Position numbers and translations under genes: made by a program. DNA of 64,000 nucleotides from Otatea glauca. Lineage: Eukaryota; Streptophyta; Magnoliopsida; Poales; Poaceae. Below are positions 43,924 to 55,306 of this stretch, piece after piece. The stretch's first letter is position 1; each line of letters starts with the position of its first letter. Where the stretch lies: positions 14,239,185-14,303,184 of the forward strand of contig CM070719.1 in assembly GCA_036346275.1 (NCBI GenBank). Direction: 5' to 3'. The notes beneath the pieces were generated by a model. The model was not told the DNA's origin. It was given only the letters and a program-made list of their open reading frames with translations, and ran no database searches.

Positions 43924-44520
43924 GTGTCCGTGCACTCGATTTCAAGCTTCTCCTCGCGCCTCTCACCGCCAAAGGTCAAGCGCATCTTCAGTACCTTCGT
44001 GCTACCACCGATTATGGTATTTGGTACTCTTCTTCTTCTTGTCTATCTCTTAGAGCCTTTTCCGATGCCGACTTTGTCGGGTCAGAGGATAGATAGGAAG
44101 AGCACTTCGGCACTTGCCAATTCATTGGCACTTCTCTTGTTTCTTGGTCATCTAGGAAGCGATGCAGGGTTGCAGACCCACGGCGAGGCCGAGTATGTTG
44201 TCGCAACCGATTCTCAGAGCTGTGCTCTGGATGAGATCGACCTTGCGGACTATGGGTTAGAGATAGAGAGTGTGCCACTTTTCTGTGACAACACTTCTGC
44301 TATTTGCATTGCTAAAAACCCAGTGCAACATTCTCGGACCAAGCACATTGACATTAGATATCACTTCCTTAGAGACCATGTGGAGAAGGGAGATATCACG
44401 CTTCAGTTTGTAGAGAGTGACCTCCAGTTAGCCGATATCTTTACCAAGCCTTTGGATAGCTCCAGGTTTGTTGCCTTGAGGAGTGATCTTGGAGTCGTGA
44501 GCCCATACGGCTTATCTTGA
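43924..44520 (+). pseudogene. Copia RNase H
   Basis: The 198-residue frame ends THGEAEYVVATDSQSCALDE, LFCDNTSAICIAKNPVQHSR, HIDIRYHFLRDHVEKGDI, QLADIFTKPL, all Copia RNase H landmarks including the catalytic glutamate and aspartate. The first-aspartate segment (FSDADFVGSEDR near 44060) is in the adjacent frame. The stop at 44518-44520 lies at the polypurine repeat. Confidence 0.9.
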
Positions 44521-46358
44521 GGGGGAGTTGGTTTGTATATTATGTACTATATATTCACTTCCAGCATTTCCTTTCTTCTTCTGGGTGACTTTGGGCTTGT
44601 TTTCTTGAGTTGAGTTCACTCACTTAGTCTTCTGGCATGCCTTGTATGGACATCTTATCTTGTGCTTTAGGTTGCTATCATGCGTGATTAGCTGTTCTCT
44701 CTTCTCTCTAGGTTGAGTTCCCTCACGCCTTATAAGTCTAGCGCTTATTGGGCCTCCAGGTAGACAGGTCTGTGCACTCCTTAGTTGGGATCTAGAGTCG
44801 ACTTCCTATGTCACCATCGGGAAGATAAGAGCGAGTCTAAGCCGTAGTGAGTCTCTTCTATCTTATCTATGCTCAATAGCTATCCAGTTTTGCTGTTTCT
44901 CGGCTTCTTCTCCTCATTCTGTTTTTTCTGGTTGTTATTGAGTTCAATTGGGTTTTCTTTATGCCTAATCTTGATAATAACTCAACTTTAACCAGATTTG
45001 AGCTTAAAATTGATTCATATGTTGAGGGGGAGTTTTGGGAATCTGTTCATGCATTGCATTTAGACTGCATTTTCTGTTTTATGAGCTTTGTCTATTATGC
45101 ATTTGACTCAATCTTCGTGAAATACATCATGCTATATCTTTTGAAGAAAATCACTAGCTTAGATATGTCCAAGTTCATTTATCAAGCTAAGGTTAATTAA
45201 AATCTGAAAAACTTAAAAGCTTTAAATGAAAACTTGATGAAACATGTTGCTTTTACTTACTAAGTTTCTTCTTTAGGGTCTTTTACCATGAATTGTGAAA
45301 TTTTGGATTTCTCTAGAGTCCCTATAGTAACTTAGGTGAAATTTGCTTGATCTATATTTGAGTCCTTCAGAATTGCTCATATGTGCTAAATTGAAAATTC
45401 AAAAAAAAAATTGACTTTTTTGTGCAAAATTGATCTCAGCACTTTATATTCTCGAGACTGCATCCCATTGCATTTTGGATGAACTTGGAATATATTGTGT
45501 ATGACCAAGATCATTCTCTTAAGAGTTACTCTTGAGATGATCGAAAATGGCTTGAGTCAATCAACAAAAAGAAATACAAATATCAAACACATAAGTGGGT
45601 AAAGAATGCAAATAATGTCAAATATTTGCACCCCGCTATGTTTTTCGAAGTCTTAAAGAGAATTTGCATAAATTGAAAAATGAGCTCGAAGGACCTTATA
45701 TGCACTTCAAAATTCTCCAAAGTGTTGAGTAGGTTGAACTCTAGGTTTTCCATTTGATCCTTGAGTGGTTTTGCTTCTAGTTTTGAGACTTTGCTAAGTT
45801 TCGCACTTGTCAAATCTTGCTACAAAGATACATCTTCAAAACCTAGCTTATGAGCAAAATTTGTTATTTGCACTTGGACATGTCTCAGTTTGGTCATAAT
45901 CTGAGATTGATAATGTTGGTGTCATATCTTGTCATTATGATCATTTGGATAATCTTCAAAGCTCCCTTAGGTTGCATTTCATGCATACATAAAAAGAGGG
46001 AGAAATATTGATTTTGATGCCTATATTGCAAAAAGGGGGAGAAATCGTAGAAAAGGCATCATTAAAATGTGAAAGCTAATTTGGTTCTTATGATCTTTGT
46101 AAAATTTTGCTAATTCTTCTGGATCATAATCACATAATTACATTTGGCGCTTATGATTGGATTTTAGAGCCTTTTGTGGAAAACTTGCTCTTTGCTTGAT
46201 TTAGCTCTAAAATATGTCTTACCAACTTGGTCATGTTCTCAGTCTATTCTCTCTGGACCATGTGTGTTTTTGCAATCAAATTGCTTTCTTCTTATCTTAT
46301 TCAAACTCAAATTTATGCCTTTTATAAGGTTTGTCAATATACTTATCAAGGGGGAGAT
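44519..46358 (+). promoter_or_regulatory. multiple polypurine tracts between RNase H and 3' LTR
   Basis: GGGGGAG-type tracts occur at 44519-44527, 45024-45032, 45991-46003, 46030-46043 and, at the LTR edge, 46348-46357 (AAGGGGGAGA). Repeated tracts here are a known Sirevirus hallmark. The 1.8 kb region has no convincing gene. A 79-residue frame at 44961-45200 is hydrophobic but unsupported. Confidence 0.8.
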
Positions 46359-48448
46359 TGAAGGACCATGTGGAGGTCCATCCTTGCTTGTGATGAGTAT
46401 TTGACTTTATATGATCTAGGATAGCTTAGATTTGAGTTTGTATTTAAATGTGATCTTCATGTGTAAGCCGGACCAAATTTTTGTGATCTTCATGTGTTGG
46501 CCGGACCAAAATTTTGTGATCTTCTTGTGTAGGCCGGACCAAAATTTTGTGATCTTCATGTGTAAGCCGGACCAAATTTTTGTGATTTTCTTGTGTAGGC
46601 CGGACCAAAATTTTGTGATCTTCATGTGTAAGCCGGACCAAATTTTTGTGATCTTCATGTGTTGGTCGGACCAAATTTTTGTGATCTTCATGTGTAAGCC
46701 AGACCAAATTTTTGTGATCTTCATGTGTTGGCCGGACCGAATTTTTGTGATCTTCATGTGTATGATGGACAAAATCGCGATGGTTCTCATGTGTTCTACG
46801 GACCAAATCGCGATGGTTCTCACGTGTTCGACGGAACAATTTTCCAGCGTGCAGTAATATGCATTTTTGAGGGTCTTCTCGTGCTCGAAAAATTATGTGT
46901 TCTACATGAAAGTTGTAGATGATTTCGAAACACAACTTTTTCATGTTGACAAGTGTTTCATTTGAGCAACATAAAAAATCATATAAAATCAGGAAGGTTA
47001 ACAGAGATTCTCACGTGTTCTACGGACCAATTTTCCAGCGTGCAGTAATATGCATTTTTTAGGGTCTTCCCGTGCTCGAAAAATTATGTGTTCTACATGA
47101 AAGTTGTAGATAATTTCGAAACACAACTTGTTCATGTTGACAAGATTTTCAGTAGAACAACATATAAAATCATAACAAATTGAGAAGATCCAGCTGTATT
47201 GAAAACAGCTTGTCTGCATTTGGTTGAAATGCTTTGGTCCGTTTTTGTTCTTTTCTAACCCGAACTCATGATCGAATTGTTGTGATGGGTTCATGGTGGA
47301 ACCAAGAAGCGATTTCTTGTCTTTGTGAATGTAGGACTTCATTTGGTGGTCATGGTGAGGTGAAGGGAGGTTGGAACTAGGCATGGGATGGCCGGAGGTT
47401 CAAGTTGGCTGGAAGTTCGCCGGAAGATGGCCGGAGATGAAGTCGGTGCAGTTCCAAGAGACAAGAGATTAGTGGAGAAGCTAGCTTTTCTCTACTTGGA
47501 TCAAGGAGAGCTGTAGGGTTGCAGTTCTGGAAGATAAAGTAGTGGATAAAGTGTAGCTTGCTGTCAGGTGTACTAAGAAAGTACCTGAGTGTAGTTGAGA
47601 GTTGTTGAGAGTGACAGTGTAAGGATCAAATCCTGGCTCTTGGAAGTTGGCTTAGGATTGAAGCAAGACATCCAAGGGTGGGAATTGATCCCAGGTCACA
47701 ATAAATAGAGGGGTAGGGGTAGGGGCAGCCTTCCCTCTTTGAAGGTTCTGAGGTTTTTGCTGCTCATTTGAGTTTTGCTCACTTTGTTGTGAGGCTTTGT
47801 AAACCTCCCTTCCAGAAATGAAATGTTCTTCATTTATATTCTAGTTTCATTTCCTTTACGCATTTACATTACGCACTTATATTATGTTATCTAAATTCCG
47901 CATTTACTTACTTGCAATTTACTTTACGTAATTTGGATTTGCCTCATCTCCTTCTACATGCTATTGAATCTTTGTTGAAATTCATGGTTGATGAACTCTT
48001 CTCTTGATTCGATGTTTTCAATCATTTAGGCAATCCTTCTGTTCTTGTTGCAAGTTGTAAATCTGTGTGTTCTTGAAGTGTGTAAAACGTGTGACTTGCA
48101 GTTCTTTAGTTTTGATTTGCTTCTGGTTCTTGTTGCAAAGAATGAGATATTGATTGGATGAATTTTCACTCAGAGCATATCCAAATTCTCTAGGCAACCC
48201 TGGTTCAAGTTCTGCAAAGACTGATCTTTTGTTCCTTCATGATGAATTCTTAATTGATCGAGTTTTGGTGTTTACTCTTGTGCTATCTTGCTTGCTGAGA
48301 CGTGTGAGAAGGTATTCAAGTCTATCTTGGTCATTAGAATCTCACGAGCAAGCCAAGATTGAGTCTTTTGACTAGTATATGTCCAACAGGTGGGAAAATT
48401 TATTTTGGGACCATTCACCCCCCCTCTGGTCGCCATCTCGGTCTTTCA
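46359..48448 (+). repeat. Sirevirus 3' LTR
   Basis: 2090 bp, near-identical to the 5' LTR, with the 33 bp array at 46453-46847. It lacks ~78 bp between short direct repeats near 48358 and has one extra 6 bp GGTAGG unit near 47715. Confidence 0.95.
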
Positions 48449-48574
48449 CATTCTGTGCACAACTTGTTGAGTGCTTTAAGTACTCACCCTTGCCAACAAC
48501 AAAATCATCGGTTGAAGAGGAATCTACACCAGCTTTGGAGGAGGAGTACCAGAAGGAGACGAACGTTTAGGGTG
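48449..48574 (+). repeat. 3' LTR of the outer Tekay element, segment 3
   Basis: After CATTC the LTR resumes TGTGCACAACTTGTTGAGTG, includes the acidic terminal exon, and stops abruptly after AACGTTTAGGGTG where TGTAACATCC of another LTR begins. Confidence 0.85.
48512..48570 (+). other. LTR acidic terminal exon, copy D
   Basis: 59 nt reading EEESTPALEEEYQKETNV and TAG. The upstream acceptor is ATCATCG instead of ATCATCAG, so the AG is lost in this copy. Confidence 0.55.
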
Positions 48575-48575
48575 T

Positions 48576-49650
48576 TGTAACATCCTAATTTTTGTATTTC
48601 TTGAATTTAATATGTATTTTATATTTTTATCAATTTTCAGGATTTTATTCATCTTATTTTGTATTTATTGTTTCAAGCCTTTTGACATTTATTATTTAAT
48701 TAATAGAAAAACTCTATTAATATTTTTTTGGAAATGTTTTATTTGAGTTATAAATGCCTTAAAATATTTTCTGGAATTTTCCTGATATTTTTAATATTAT
48801 ATTTGGTTTATTCTATTTTCTAGCATTTATTTTATTCGGAAAAGGTTAAAATGCGGATGAACAGTTCTGGGCCAAGCCCAGTGGACCTAGCCCATTTCTT
48901 TTCATGTCGCCGGCCCACAAGAGCCCGCCAAGCCCCAAACCCTAGCCGCATATCACCACCCATCATTGGATCTTGATCCATCGACTGCCTTTACGCCGCA
49001 TCGCTTGCGCGTGTGAGCCATCGGATTGAAGTCGCGTGGATGCCTGCGATGCCACCACGTTAGCAAGCTGTATCTCCACCGGATTCCGTCGTCGTATCCT
49101 AGCGAACCTCGGCTTTCGTGGGATACACGGAAGCCGAGGCCGCTATTTAAAGCACCACCGCCACCTTGGATTCCTCACCCCGAGCCGCATCTTTTTCCCT
49201 TGTGCACGCCCATCGAGACATCGTCGTTCGCCCGCAAGAGCTTGCCAGAGTCCAGAGGAGGCCGCCGTTCCTTTCGTGTGTGGTTCCGTCACCGCCGGCC
49301 GTCTTCCACCGCATTCGTGCCAGGATTCGTGACCGTCCCATTGCGTCGCGTCGAACCCAAGAGGAAACGTCGCTGGAGTCGCCCTCATTCGTCGTCGCCG
49401 TGGTCATCTTCTCTGTTGCCGGTGAGATTCTCGCCGCCGTGCCATGAACGCCGTCGAGAGCTTAGTGATCGTCAGATCCAGAACCAACACACGGGATACA
49501 ACCACGTGTACGTGTCGTTTCGCCTAGCCGCTCTCACCGTTAGCTGTCGGATCCAGATCGGTAGGTCTAGATTCCGCCATGCATTGCCTCCGTAGTTCGC
49601 CTTGCGCTGCCACCTCACAGCCAGTCCTAACCGCTGGATCTTGATCGCAC
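48576..49650 (+). repeat. Tekay LTR start fragment
   Basis: Runs from TGTAACATCCTAATTTTTG through the AT-rich U3, a TATTTAAAG box (49144-49152) and the exon-1-like region ending GTTGCCG|GTGAG at 49421. It then meets the reverse solo LTR. Confidence 0.82.
49144..49152 (+). promoter_or_regulatory. TATA-like box of Tekay LTR
   Basis: TATTTAAAG; the same box is in the minus-strand LTR at 62786-62794, about 15-17 bp before a shared TTGGATTCC. Confidence 0.55.
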
Positions 49651-49936
49651 TGTCGGGACACAAATATGCAAATTCGGACCCTTTGTGTATTCTGCACTAG
49701 TCCAGGATCACGCTAGTGCACACAGGATCAACATTGATGAATATCACAATCATACTCAACAGTAACATAATAAAGACTTCATCAATATTAAATATAATTG
49801 TTGGACGACCTTATGGTCAACCATACGTGAGTACGCCTCATAGGGCTAAGACTGAAAAGTAAATAAACAGCGGTGGAAATAACGTAAGTGTAGAACACCC
49901 TTCAATCTGCCACAGGCAATTGACAAGGTTCGAACC

Positions 49937-49995
49937 CTAGTTATTCGCCTCTTCCAGATAATCTTCCTCAAAAGCAAGCGTTGCTTCTTCTCCAA
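49937..49995 (-). other. LTR acidic terminal exon, copy B
   Basis: After ATCACTAG the 59 nt read GEEATLAFEEDYLEEANN and TAG, fully open. Confidence 0.6.
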
Positions 49996-51160
49996 CTAGT
50001 GATGTTTTGTTGCAAGGGGGTGAGTACATAAAACACTCAACAAGTCATGCACAGAATGCAAGTCTAATATACTATATGCATGGCTTATTACAAAAGATAG
50101 GCTAACATGGTTAAGCATAAATAGATTGAAAGACAGTAAAACAAATAATAACAATAATACATTTCTCATTTGTTTTCCAATAACCAACTCATAACCTTAT
50201 TCCACACTTCCACATCCATACCCACATTTATTTTCAATAAAATCTATCCCTTGATTGTAATCACTGAGCAATCCTCAATACCGCGAGCATGGCTATTTGA
50301 ATAGGTTTTACATTCTGTAGAGGTTATACACTTTACCCACAAGATACAATCACACACCACAAAAGCGAGTGATTATAACAAAGCTTTTCCAATGCCTATC
50401 TAAACCCGGTACTACCTGCTCAGGTTTCAACACTGGTGGGACTGGTTACCACATCCAGGGACCCCTCTTGCGCAATGTGAGCACACTGGTGCGAGGACTG
50501 GTTACCACTACCTAGGCCTCACACCACCACAAATAGTACCAAAGTATAGACTCAACAAATTAATCAGCTAGGTCTATCCCATACCAAATTTGTGGTTGTA
50601 TGAATGACTCAGTTCAAATTCTAGCAAGGTTAAGTCCTTAATTGATCAAGGCAAGACTAACTAAAAATTATCATAACTATGAACAAACAATCATCATAAA
50701 AAGCAATGCGACCACCCAAGTGCCACACTGGCCCACCACAAATACATGCCACTTGCCTCAGTCTAAATTATTTACCACCCCGGTTGATTTACCAAGCACC
50801 ATGTGCCATCAACAACACTAACATTGTGTGACAACACCCGACACACAAGTTAATAAACATGTTTCATAATCATTAAGCAAGATTAATTATTTGCTTATAA
50901 AATGATGACTCGTTGCACGGCTAAGCATACTACATGCGTTCTAACTACCCACATTGGCAATTATAGCTACCAATTATTATTAAACCATTCTTGGGTGACA
51001 ATTGAAATAAGACATACGATATGTCAATGTGGATATAATACAAAGCGAACAATAGCTATTCCCAAATATTTGAAATAAGCAATAATTGAATTAACATGTA
51101 ATACTTTTAAAGCAATATAATATTTAAGCATGGGTTCAACATGATCAAAGCACAACTTGC

Positions 51161-51241
51161 CTTCAAATAGGTCCAACTACTGCTTTGGACCTTACTCGGG
51201 TGCTGGCTCCTCAACCACAAACTCACCGGGCAACTCGACGT
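51161..51241 (-). other. LTR acidic internal exon, copy B
   Basis: 81 nt after ACGCGTAG, ending GAAG|GCAAGT. The reading VELPGEFVVEEPAPE is followed by two in-frame stops; length and phase are conserved. Confidence 0.55.
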
Positions 51242-52726
51242 CTACGCGTAACGAAAGAGAAAGCAATAAATAGCAAAAATAGAGAGAAAAATCAACTCCA
51301 AAAATTAAATAAAATTCACCATTAAATAGAGCTTGATTTTACAAATTGTTAGAAACTGGAATCACCTCAATCAGAGCTCATATGAGAAAGATATAGCTAT
51401 TCAAAGTTAGAAATAAAAGATAAAACAGAAAATTAGAAAAAACCGAATTATTTTTATGCTAAAAAATAGCATTTATGATGTCATGCTGATGTCAGCACCG
51501 AATATTATTTTTGGTTATTTATATTTCTGAGGAAAAACGATATATGATATCACAATGGCGTTAGCGGACACACGGTAGCACCATGGCCCGACACGTGTCG
51601 CAGGTGTATAGTCCACGGCACAGAACGCGCGCGGTGGACATGGTCCATGAAGCTTCGGGCGTCACGCATGACACATGGTGGCACGTGACTGGTCACGACG
51701 CCAGTGCGATTTGGTCCGCACGGATCTGATCGGGCGGCTGCGGTGCTACACCACACGTGGATCAATCACCGCCTTGCGATCACAATCCAACAGCGACGCT
51801 TGCAGAGCACATGGCCACGTGGTAATATCTCATCTGTTCATCATAGATCCGACGGACAGGATTCATCCAAGCCGAAGTAATGGATGCGAACACGCGGCGC
51901 AATCACGACCATTCGCAGAAGATCAGACGAACAGGGCTGACGACGAGGAACAACGGCTTGACGAGAGCAACCCATCGGTGGCCTTGGCAACGGCGGAAGC
52001 AGACCGACGGCGACGTCCCGAGCGAAAAACAGCAACTACTTCTTCTGGAACAACAGCGAGCTCACGCGGGCAACAGGTGGCGTCTCGACGTGTGGGAATT
52101 GGTTAACGGATGCAGCACGAGGTGCAGAACACAAAGGCGGCGGCGGCCATTTAAATTGGTGGCTCGGGAGGCGTGCAACAGTAGGACTCCAATTTCGAGA
52201 ATCGCGGGAGTTCGGCAGCACGACGGATTCGGACGAGCTAACGTGGCGCAATCACGGCCATCCAAGCAGGTCCAATTTAGCGGCTGGCAGCGAGCGACGG
52301 CACGACGCAATCGCAGCCGTTGGATCGAAATCCAATGGTCACGCGGCTAGGGTTCATGGAGCAAGCTGTGCGGGCCGACGACGCGGAGAAATGGGACGGA
52401 CCGGAGAGGTTTCGGCCCAAACACTATTCGAGCGATTTCAATTCCTTTTCGAATAAAAATAATTTAGATGAATAAACAAAGCCCAAATACATCGCAAAAA
52501 TACCAGGAAAAATCCAGAAAAATTCTAAAAAATACTTTAAGACATTAGGAACTCAAATAAAATATTTTCAACAAAAGATCATGAGTACCTTTCACAAAAT
52601 AAATAGAAGATAAAAAAGGCTTAATTAATAAATGCAAAATAAATTAAATAAAATCCCAAAAAATTCATAAATAAGGAAAAAGCATAATAAATCTAATAAA
52701 AGCAAAATTTGGGATGTTACACGCAC

Positions 52727-53151
52727 GGTCTTGCTCGTGTCGTGTTTATTGCTTTCTCGCTAGTTTCGACGTCCACACGTCGACACGCCGCCTGTTGCTC
52801 GCACGAGCTCGCCATTGTTCGCTCAGGACGTCGCCGTCGGTCTGCTTCCGCCGTCATCAAGACCACCGGTGGATTGCTCTCGTCAAGCCGCATTGATCTC
52901 ATTTGGAAACATCATCGGAGAAGCTCTCTAGCGCTGCGGCCTTTGTCTTCATCTCCATCTCCGGTGAGCAGGGCCGCTGTTCTGCCATTATTCCTCGCCG
53001 TCAACCCCGTCCGTCTGATCTTCTATGAACGGTCGTGATTGCGCCGCGTGTTCGCATCCATTGCTTCGGCTCGGGTGAATCCTGTCCGTCGAATCTGTGA
53101 TGAACAGATGAGATTTTACCACATGGCCATATGCTTTGCAAGCGTCGTCGT
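52727..53151 (+). repeat. Tekay LTR fragment (exon-1-like region)
   Basis: Closely resembles the inner part of the reverse solo LTR in the opposite orientation. It includes ATCTCCG|GTGAGC at 52963. It does not directly continue 49650, so a rearrangement preceded the insertions here. Confidence 0.75.
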
Positions 53152-54551
53152 TGAAAGCATCTAGGCCCCCAATTCGTTTTTGGTTTCGGTAATTAATGAC
53201 AATTGAGATTAAAGGATTAACATTTTCAAATAAGTATTTTGAGAACAGGTTAGTCCAAATTCGACGAACATGGAGGCATGAAATTGGTGAAAAAGAAAAG
53301 TAATCGTCAAAGACAAGATGCCCAAGGTATAAAATTTAAGGACTTTTTCTAGTCTTTTTGCCGATCTCGGAGTTTGGAAGAAAAAGATCGGATTGCTAGA
53401 TTAGGCGCCGTACTATTAAGAGGGGTTATTGTCGATTGATCGATGTCGGAAAAGGTTTAGAGGCTCAATACTCGTGCATTTAAATAATCATGTGGCTTGC
53501 ATAAAAAGAATCATCTCTTATGAAGAAAAGGAAGGAAAGTTCAAGTCTCGGGTGGAGTGGGCCGGTATGACCAAGCCCCCTCCGGCCATACCGGCCATCG
53601 GTATGACCGGGCCCTAGGCCGGTGCGTTTTTTTCAGAAGAGGTGCATTTGGCACTAGAGGAGGGCGGTCCGGTGAGCGGTATGACCGGGCCCTCTCCGAT
53701 CATACCGGCCATGTGGGTAATAGTCACTGACAGCGCATTTATTGCACTGCAGCGACCATTGCTACTGAGGGGCAGTCATACCGTCCCAAGGGCGGTATGA
53801 CTGGCCCCTCAGGACGATTTTGGCCAACGGTCATATTTGGTTGGTGGGGGTTATAAATACCCCCACCTGCATTCTAGAGCTGGTCTTGACTCTCATTGAT
53901 GATATTTGAGCTCTAGCTAGTATCCAATACTCTTGTGTGCATTCAATTCACATTTTGAGAGAGTTAGGAGCAAAACTTGAGTGGTGCATTTAGTGTTGAG
54001 CCTTTAACACTCAATTCAACCTCGAGCAAGCGTCATCACCTATTAATCTTGGAGGTTGCCGCCTCCTAGACGGCTTGGAGGTGTGTTGCATCGGTGATCT
54101 TCTCAAAGAAGCTTGTGAGAAGGCCCGATCGTTTGTAAAGGCAAGGAGCTCGCCTAACCGGAGTGGTGAAGAGCTACCACGAGTGATCAAGGAAAGCTCA
54201 AGCGAGTGGAGCTGGCTTGAAAGCGTTCAAGTCACCTCAATATAGAATAGGGGAGATCGGCAAGTCTCCGAGACCACGGGATAAAATTCTCGCCTCTCCT
54301 TCTCTTGTGATTTGTCTTTGTTATTCTTGTGCTAAATTACATTTCTAGCAAATTGAGTAGGTTACTTGTGCTTAGAATTATTTATTTCTCTACTTGAATT
54401 GCTAGAGTAGGTTAGTGTTCTTTACAGATTATAATTGTAAATTTGCAATTATTGCTTCTATAGTTTAGTATTTTAATCAATTGCAAATTAGAATCGAAAA
54501 ATTTAGAAACCTCCTATTCACCCCCTCTAGTCGGTTATCCTTGATCCTACA
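53152..54551 (+). mobile_element. third solo Copia LTR (different family)
   Basis: Runs from TGAAAGCATCTAGGCCCCC to TTATCCTTGATCCTACA (1400 bp). Flanks GTCGT (53147-53151) and GCCGT (54552-54556) match at 4 of 5 bases, and the Tekay LTR continues across it. It has TATAAATA at 53852-53859 and palindrome-rich GGTATGACC/GGCCATACC words at 53560-53830. Confidence 0.85.
53852..53859 (+). promoter_or_regulatory. TATA box of third solo Copia LTR
   Basis: TATAAATA sits in GGGTTATAAATACCCCC. Confidence 0.6.
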
Positions 54552-54556
54552 GCCGT

Positions 54557-55306
54557 TGGATTGTGATCACAAGGCGGTGATTGATCCACGTGTGGTGTAG
54601 CGCCGCAGCCGCCCGATCGGATCCGTGCGGTCCAGATTGCACTAGCGTCGTGACTAGTCATGTGCTGCTGCGTGGCAAGCGCAACACCTGAAGCATCATG
54701 AACCATGTCCACCGCACATGCATTCTGTGCCGTGGACTGGGTCTATACACCTGCGACACGTGTCAGGCCGTGGTGCTACCACGTGTTCGCTGACATTATT
54801 GTGACGTCATATAACGATTTTTTCGTAGAAAAATAATTAACCGAAAATCATATTCGGTGCTGACGTTAGCATCACATCATAAATGCTATTTTCTCGTATA
54901 AAAATAATTCGTTTTTCCAATTTTTTGATTTATCTTTTATTTCAAACTTTGAATAGCTATATCTTGTGCATCCGAGCATCGATTGAGGTGATTCCAATTT
55001 CTAAAAATTTGTAAAACGCAAGTAGTATGCTTAGTCGTACAACGAGTCATCATTTTTTATGCAAATGATTAATCTTGCTTAATGATTATGGAACATGTTT
55101 ATTAACTTGTGTGTTAGGTGTTGTCACACAATGTTGTTGTTGTTGTTGTTGATGGCACGTGGTGCATGGTAAATCAATCGGGGTGGTAAAATGATTTAGA
55201 CTAAGGCAAGTGGCATATATTTGTGGTGGACCAATGTGGCACTTGGGCGGTCGCATTGCTTTCTATGATAATTGATGGTCGCATTGCTTTTTATGGGCGG
55301 TCGCAT
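54557..55306 (+). repeat. Tekay LTR fragment, intron-like region, truncated
   Basis: Continues the LTR after the Copia solo. A deletion at about 55018 removes the acidic internal exon. It ends in a short tandem duplication of GGTCGCATTGCTTT words (about 55246-55306). Confidence 0.75.

Larger units (their letters stand above)
36412..48448 (+). mobile_element. full-length Sirevirus-like Copia retrotransposon
   Basis: 12,037 bp between CATTC duplications (36407-36411 and 48449-48453). LTRs begin TGAAGGACCATGTGG and end TCTCGGTCTTTCA. Internal order: initiator-Met primer site, gag, long coiled-coil extension with zinc knuckles, protease trace, integrase, RT and RNase H. That is the Copia order with integrase before RT. 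Large LTRs, repeated GGGGGAG polypurine tracts upstream of the 3' LTR and short palindromic LTR repeats fit the Sirevirus group. Coding regions carry many frameshifts and stops. Confidence 0.92.
19485..48570 (+). mobile_element. outer Tekay-like Gypsy chromovirus with nested insertions
   Basis: The element has LTRs at 19485-20771 and from 32082, a TGGTATCAGAGCC primer site, gag start, decayed pol, a chromodomain-like C terminus and a GCGGGGG tract before the 3' LTR. The two LTRs share the same AT-rich start and the same promoter-region subtype (GCGCCGCATCTTTTGGTCC), so they form a pair. Inside lie a rearranged double-LTR fragment (21418-26126), a solo Sirevirus LTR (28103-30164), and, in the 3' LTR, a solo LTR (33199-35072) and a full Copia element (36412-48448). 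The 3' LTR is cut off at about 48574, where another LTR begins. Confidence 0.82.
49651..52721 (-). mobile_element. reverse-orientation solo LTR of the Tekay family
   Basis: On the plus strand it runs from TGTCGGGACAC to GGGATGTTACA (3071 bp). It is flanked by CGCAC at 49646-49650 and 52722-52726. It contains the acidic exons (51161-51241 and 49937-49995, minus strand). A deletion has removed the first-exon donor region. Confidence 0.9.

Noticed and set aside
44961..45200. Envelope-like gene in the Sirevirus 3' region
   Set aside because: A 79-codon hydrophobic frame only, without signal peptide plus coiled-coil layout or a longer frame; better explained as non-coding sequence with polypurine repeats.
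51675..52350. Frames of 143 and 156 codons in the reverse solo LTR
   Set aside because: GC-rich LTR sequence read on the strand opposite to the element; arginine-rich with no domain.
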